The translations under genes and the position numbers were made by a program. A stretch of DNA of 8,765 nucleotides from an uncultured Collinsella sp. (GTDB lineage: Bacteria; Actinomycetota; Coriobacteriia; Coriobacteriales; Coriobacteriaceae). The notes below the pieces were generated by a model that did no database searches, had not been told where the DNA came from, and saw only the letters and a list, made by a program, of their open reading frames with translations. Position 1 is the stretch's first letter; the number at the start of each line of letters is the position of its first letter. Positions 5,995 to 8,765 of this stretch are shown piece by piece. The DNA is taken from contig CAUGKA010000075.1 of assembly GCA_959599615.1 (NCBI GenBank), positions 1 to 8,765 of the forward strand, given 5' to 3'.

Positions 5995-6018
5995 GGCCGG
6001 CTGTCGATAGGGCTTACT

Positions 6019-6058
6019 ATGGCTCCCATGCGTGCTGCAACGTGTGGGAGCCATTTTT
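6019..6058 (+). terminator. Strong intrinsic terminator after the uracil permease
   Basis: ATGGCTCCCA (6019-6028) pairs perfectly with TGGGAGCCAT (6045-6054), and the stem extends inward by five more pairs, two of them G-U, to a 6-base loop. A run of five T follows. It reaches the stop codon of the convergent esterase gene. On the minus strand no T-run follows the stem, so it is probably one-directional. Confidence 0.9.
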
Positions 6059-6722
6059 AGTGCGTGAGTATCCAGTGGATGCCATGCGCCATGCGCAGGT
6101 CGGTCTGGGCAAAGTGATTGCCGGGGTTGAGTTCGAAGGCCGCGGGGATGCCTCGGTCGCCGAGCAGCTTTTCCATTGCGTGCGTATCGTCGAGTACGTG
6201 CCGCATCATGCGGTTGGGTGTCTTGGTCTCCTTTTTGCCGAGCGACAGATAGACGGCGCTGGGCGTAGCTGTCATCGCGTGGTTATGCGCATAGTCGATA
6301 AAGCCGGGAAACCACAGGGACCCCGATGCGCTTGCGGCGCGGTCAAAGGCATCGGTCTGCCAGAGGGCCCAAAGCGAAAAGAGGCCTGCCAGCGAGTAGC
6401 CGGCAATGCCGCGCCAGGTGGGCGGTTGCGGGAGCGATGATTCGGCCTGGGGGATTATCTGCTTCAACAACTCGTCAAGAAAACCAGCGGCCTGTCCGCC
6501 AAAGGGCTCGGCATCTCGTATAGTTCCGTCGCATTCCCAGGGGCTCAGCTCTCGATTCCAATCGAGCCCTCCAATGGCGACAAGGGTGAACGGCGGGCAG
6601 TCGAGCTCTCGGCAGCGCTCGTAGACTTCATTACCGTCGCCCATAACCACGGGGAGGTAAATGACGGGCGCGCTTTCGACATGCTTTGAATGAACGGTTA
6701 TCTGCTTTTGTCGCGCTTCCAT
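6057..6722 (-). CDS. Alpha/beta-hydrolase, putative esterase (Fes/IroE, COG2819-like)
   Basis: A 221-residue protein of the esterase D/enterochelin-esterase-like alpha/beta-hydrolase group. The nucleophile elbow is GYSLAG (108-113, Ser110), followed by SLWALW and a SASGSLWFPGF stretch (131-141), which is typical of this group. The catalytic His is probably His203 in NPGNHFAQ. The acid residue is not clear; the E164 area in SLGKKE is where the group keeps a conserved charged motif. No signal peptide or membrane segment is seen, so it is probably cytoplasmic. Substrate is unknown, and siderophore hydrolysis should not be assumed because no siderophore genes are nearby. ATG 6722 is preferred because GAGAGAAG lies upstream at 6 bases and the family-like sequence begins there; a GTG at 6770 has no ribosome binding site and overlaps a possible -10 box. 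Confidence 0.82.
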   Translation of the reverse strand: MEARQKQITVHSKHVESAPVIYLPVVMGDGNEVYERCRELDCPPFTLVAIGGLDWNRELSPWECDGTIRDAEPFGGQAAGFLDELLKQIIPQAESSLPQPPTWRGIAGYSLAGLFSLWALWQTDAFDRAASASGSLWFPGFIDYAHNHAMTATPSAVYLSLGKKETKTPNRMMRHVLDDTHAMEKLLGDRGIPAAFELNPGNHFAQTDLRMAHGIHWILTH

Positions 6723-6760
6723 GACGGGCTTCTCTCGGCGTTGTGATATCGACGGCCCCC

Positions 6761-6766
6761 ATTGTC
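6761..6766 (-). promoter_or_regulatory. Candidate -10 box of the esterase gene
   Basis: GACAAT in the context GCGACAATGG on the minus strand resembles the TACAATGG before the uracil permease. Transcription would start near 6754, giving a leader of about 32 bases before ATG 6722. No clear -35 is seen. Confidence 0.3.
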
Positions 6767-6832
6767 GCACGCCGGCTCATGCAGGTTGGGTTAGACCAAA
6801 GACAATCTCGTGCATACCCTGCGGACGCATAT

Positions 6833-6872
6833 GGAAAACGCCACCGCCGGAGGGGAGCTCGGCGGTGGCGTT
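6833..6872 (-). terminator. Intrinsic terminator of the surface-protein gene
   Basis: On the minus strand AACGCCACCGCC (6872-6861) and GGCGGTGGCGTT (6848-6837) form a perfect 12-bp stem with a 12-base loop, followed by a U-tract that is TTTT when the last two stem bases are counted. It lies 57 bases after the stop of the surface-protein gene and about 67 bases before the esterase -10 candidate, so the two genes are probably separate transcripts. Confidence 0.85.
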
Positions 6873-6929
6873 GTTAAACGGTGCTGGGGCTCGGGGTCTT
6901 CGCGAGAGCTGCCATGTGCGCAGAGGCGT

Positions 6930-8705
6930 CTAAGAGCGCTTGCGGCTCGCCATGGTGCCTGCGGCGATAGCGGCTGTTCCCGCAAGGACGGTTGCCACGA
7001 TGGCCGCACCCGAGGTGTCGCCGGTTGCCGCGAGCACGCCGGTAGTCTTGGCTTTCGTGGTTGAAGCCGCAACGGCCTTGGTCGGCTTTGAGCCCTCAGG
7101 CTTGGGGTTCTGCTTGGACTCCGCGGGCTTGGTCTCGTCGGGCTTGGGGTCTTCCGGCTTGGCTACCTCGGGAGGTGCGATGGTCGTGCTTTTGGCGACT
7201 GCTTTGATATAGAGGGAGCCGACCGTGGCGTCGCCCGTGCCGATGGCTTGGCCTGCTTCGTAGATGCCGTCACGGAGCTTGCGATAGTCAATGACCTTGC
7301 CGCCTTCGGGCGTCTGGATGGCGGCGTTCTCAATCTTGATGGTGCCGATTGTCTTGCCGTCAGCGCTCATGGCACGGGCAAAGATTGCCGCTGTATCTCC
7401 TTCGGCCGTTACCTTGCTGCGGACAATGGAGATGGTCGCGGGCATAATGCCCTCGCTGGTCTGGGCGATGATGCCGATGTTCTCGCCTTGGGGCTCGGGG
7501 CTCGTCTCGCCATCTTGGTTTTCGCTGTAGGGGGTGGGGCCGTCGCCGTTCTTGACATAGCGGGCTATGGCCTTGACAACGGAGTCGCTGATGTAGATGT
7601 GGCCGCCCTTCTCGTTGGGTCGATCGTTTCTGGTGGAGAATGCAGCCGAAACCTCGCCTTCCGCAAACGCGTCCACGGTGGAGCCGTTCTTGACGACGAT
7701 GTCGTCCTGGTAGGTGAAGAGGGCGATGGCGCCACCGTATCTGCCTTTACCTGCACGGACCGTCACGTTTGCATGATCGAGGGTGATGCCCTTGTGGGCA
7801 TAGACGCCATATTCAACACCGTTTGCGTTGAGGGAGGCGTTTGTGGCTGCGAGGCTGCCCTTGGCCTCGACGGCGGCGTCTTTCTCGGAGCTCGCCTTGA
7901 CCTGGCTGCCGTCCGAGATATTGATGTTGCCGCCGCTCCAAATGGCCTCACCATCGGCTGAGCTTGCCTCGACTGTGCCGCCACCCTTGATGGTGAGGTT
8001 CTTGTCGGTTCCGATACCCTTGTCCTTGGTAGCCCTGGCGGTGACGGCCCCGCTGTCGTCAATCGTGATATTGCCGTTTGCCCTGATGCCATCCGATACG
8101 CCCGTGGCGTTGACGTTGCCCGAACCTTTGATAGCGAGATCGCCCTCGGCGTCGATGGCATCAAACCCAGCGCTCGTGGCGTTGACGGATCCGGCTCCGT
8201 CGATGTTGATATTACCCGTGGAGAGGATAGCGTCCTCAGTAGATGTCACGCTGAGCGTGCTGCCCGCGTCGCCTTGGATATTGAGCTCGGCGTTCTCATT
8301 CTTGCCATGAGAAGCCTTGATGCCTTCGATCCAGTCGGCAGTGACGATGTTGTTTCCCGAGTAATTCACGTTGAGCTTGCCTGCGGCCTGGATCTCGCCG
8401 CCGTTATAGTTGTTGAGCTTCAAGTCGTCGGCGCCGTCCCACGACCAGGTGCCGGTCTCGTCGCCCGCCGCAGTGCCGGCGTTGTATTTGGTTTCGCCGA
8501 CCTTGACCCATTCCGCCGCGAGCGAGACGCTCGGCATGAGCAGCGAGCTCACCGTGAGCGCGCACACGGCGCCTACGACGATGCGGCGCGTCACGCGGCG
8601 CCAGCTGCCGTGCGCGAGTCCTATGCGACGGCGAACGTCGGGTTCGGCAACATGGGTTCCGGCGGTAGTGTCATTGCGTTTGGGGGTCGTGAACAAGGCT
8701 GCCAT
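6930..8705 (-). CDS. Secreted, sortase-anchored beta-helix repeat protein (possible carbohydrate-binding adhesin)
   Basis: A 591-residue surface protein of unknown ligand. Numbering from Met at 8705: a long basic N-region (1-41) with RRR and WRRVTRR, a hydrophobic stretch (about 42-61) and a likely cleavage after VSLAA (about 64). Residues 157-321 hold about seven degenerate 23-24-residue repeats of the type AIxAxGNITIxGxGxVxA; irregular coils with longer loops follow to about 500. A spacer rich in Pro, Lys and Glu comes next (about 510-545), then LAATG (558-562), a hydrophobic helix (566-584) and the basic tail RKRS. The repeats recall parallel beta-helix proteins such as Cthe_2159-type carbohydrate-binding domains; this is inference and no catalytic motif is seen. 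Start 8705 has GGGAG 5 bases upstream; ATG 8723 has none. Sugar binding or adhesion in the gut is plausible only. Confidence 0.9.
   Translation of the reverse strand: MAALFTTPKRNDTTAGTHVAEPDVRRRIGLAHGSWRRVTRRIVVGAVCALTVSSLLMPSVSLAAEWVKVGETKYNAGTAAGDETGTWSWDGADDLKLNNYNGGEIQAAGKLNVNYSGNNIVTADWIEGIKASHGKNENAELNIQGDAGSTLSVTSTEDAILSTGNINIDGAGSVNATSAGFDAIDAEGDLAIKGSGNVNATGVSDGIRANGNITIDDSGAVTARATKDKGIGTDKNLTIKGGGTVEASSADGEAIWSGGNINISDGSQVKASSEKDAAVEAKGSLAATNASLNANGVEYGVYAHKGITLDHANVTVRAGKGRYGGAIALFTYQDDIVVKNGSTVDAFAEGEVSAAFSTRNDRPNEKGGHIYISDSVVKAIARYVKNGDGPTPYSENQDGETSPEPQGENIGIIAQTSEGIMPATISIVRSKVTAEGDTAAIFARAMSADGKTIGTIKIENAAIQTPEGGKVIDYRKLRDGIYEAGQAIGTGDATVGSLYIKAVAKSTTIAPPEVAKPEDPKPDETKPAESKQNPKPEGSKPTKAVAASTTKAKTTGVLAATGDTSGAAIVATVLAGTAAIAAGTMASRKRS
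6933..7034 (-). other. C-terminal cell-wall sorting signal (LAATG type)
   Basis: The last 34 codons encode LAATGD, then an Ala/Val/Gly-rich membrane helix, then ASRKRS. This is the three-part sortase signal: pentapeptide, hydrophobic segment, basic tail. LAXTG, as opposed to LPXTG, is the motif associated with class E sortases in high-GC Gram-positive bacteria. No sortase gene is in the window. Confidence 0.85.
7743..8237 (-). repeat. Seven tandem 69-72-base coding repeats (beta-helix coils)
   Basis: The encoded units begin at EDAILSTGNINI, FDAIDAEGDLAI, DGIRANGNITI, KGIGTDKNLTI, GEAIWSGGNINI, DAAVEAKGSLAA and YGVYAHKGITL. Four are 24 residues long and three are 23. Each has an xxAIxAxGNI strand, then a small turn with GxG or DxS, then V-A-S/T-rich sequence. 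The repeats are clear at protein level and diverged at DNA level, so this is an old array and not a recent duplication. Confidence 0.75.
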
Positions 8706-8727
8706 GGTTGCTCCCGTTCTCATAGGG

Positions 8728-8733
8728 CCTATA
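8728..8733 (-). promoter_or_regulatory. Weak candidate -10 box of the surface-protein gene
   Basis: TATAGG on the minus strand would start transcription around 8721, consistent with translation from 8705 and not from 8723. There is no recognisable -35, and the window ends shortly upstream. Confidence 0.2.
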
Positions 8734-8765
8734 CGGCTAGGTTCAGCGTATCTGCTGGATGTTGC

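Noticed and set aside
6019..6058. Bidirectional terminator serving the esterase gene as well
   Set aside because: The stem is symmetrical, but the minus strand shows AGTAAGCC after it and no T-run, so only plus-strand termination is supported.
6723..6770. Esterase start at GTG 6770
   Set aside because: No ribosome binding site, it overlaps a possible -10 box, and the extra 16 residues do not look like family sequence.
7248..7961. A 237-codon plus-strand open frame inside the surface-protein gene
   Set aside because: It mirrors the repeat structure of the opposite strand, has no ribosome binding site or recognisable domain, and ends arbitrarily within the repeats.
7743..8237. The repeat array as a CRISPR or recent tandem duplication
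   Set aside because: Repeats are in-frame protein coils, diverged at DNA level, without constant direct repeats or unique spacers.

Overview
The window reads as ordinary chromosome of a high-GC, Gram-positive gut actinobacterium of the class Coriobacteriia. Collinsella is my best guess from protein wording and codon use; no marker gene proves it. Eight genes are visible, plus several regulatory RNA and DNA elements. I see no mobile element, CRISPR array, tRNA or rRNA.

Region 1-1400 (minus strand) is the head of a thiamine salvage operon. A TPP riboswitch (1281-1373) is followed by an intrinsic terminator and a small hairpin over the thiM ribosome binding site. Then come thiM, a small thiamine-binding protein of the MTH1187/YkoF type, and the first 35 bases of a further gene, probably thiE, that overlaps its neighbour by four bases.

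Region 1380-6058 (plus strand) starts divergently from the thi operon. It holds a Cof-type HAD phosphatase, a LysR regulator 10 bases downstream, a short (core) MetE-like methyltransferase, and a uracil permease closed by a strong terminator. The LysR protein resembles the streptococcal methionine regulators MtaR/CmbR/CpsY. The gap before the MetE-like gene carries a 25-base inverted repeat built as ATAG-N7-CTAT, the same architecture as the streptococcal MET-box. This suggests a local methionine switch and is the most testable regulatory idea in the window.

Region 6057-8765 (minus strand) holds a Fes/IroE-like alpha/beta-hydrolase and a large secreted protein. The secreted protein has a long signal peptide, about seven 23-24-residue repeats that look like a parallel beta-helix, a Pro/Lys-rich wall spacer and a LAATG sortase signal. 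A perfect 12-bp terminator hairpin follows it. Its ligand is unknown.

Most genes are recognisable families. The less described parts are the putative LysR/MET-box circuit, the surface beta-helix protein and the leader hairpins before the uracil permease.
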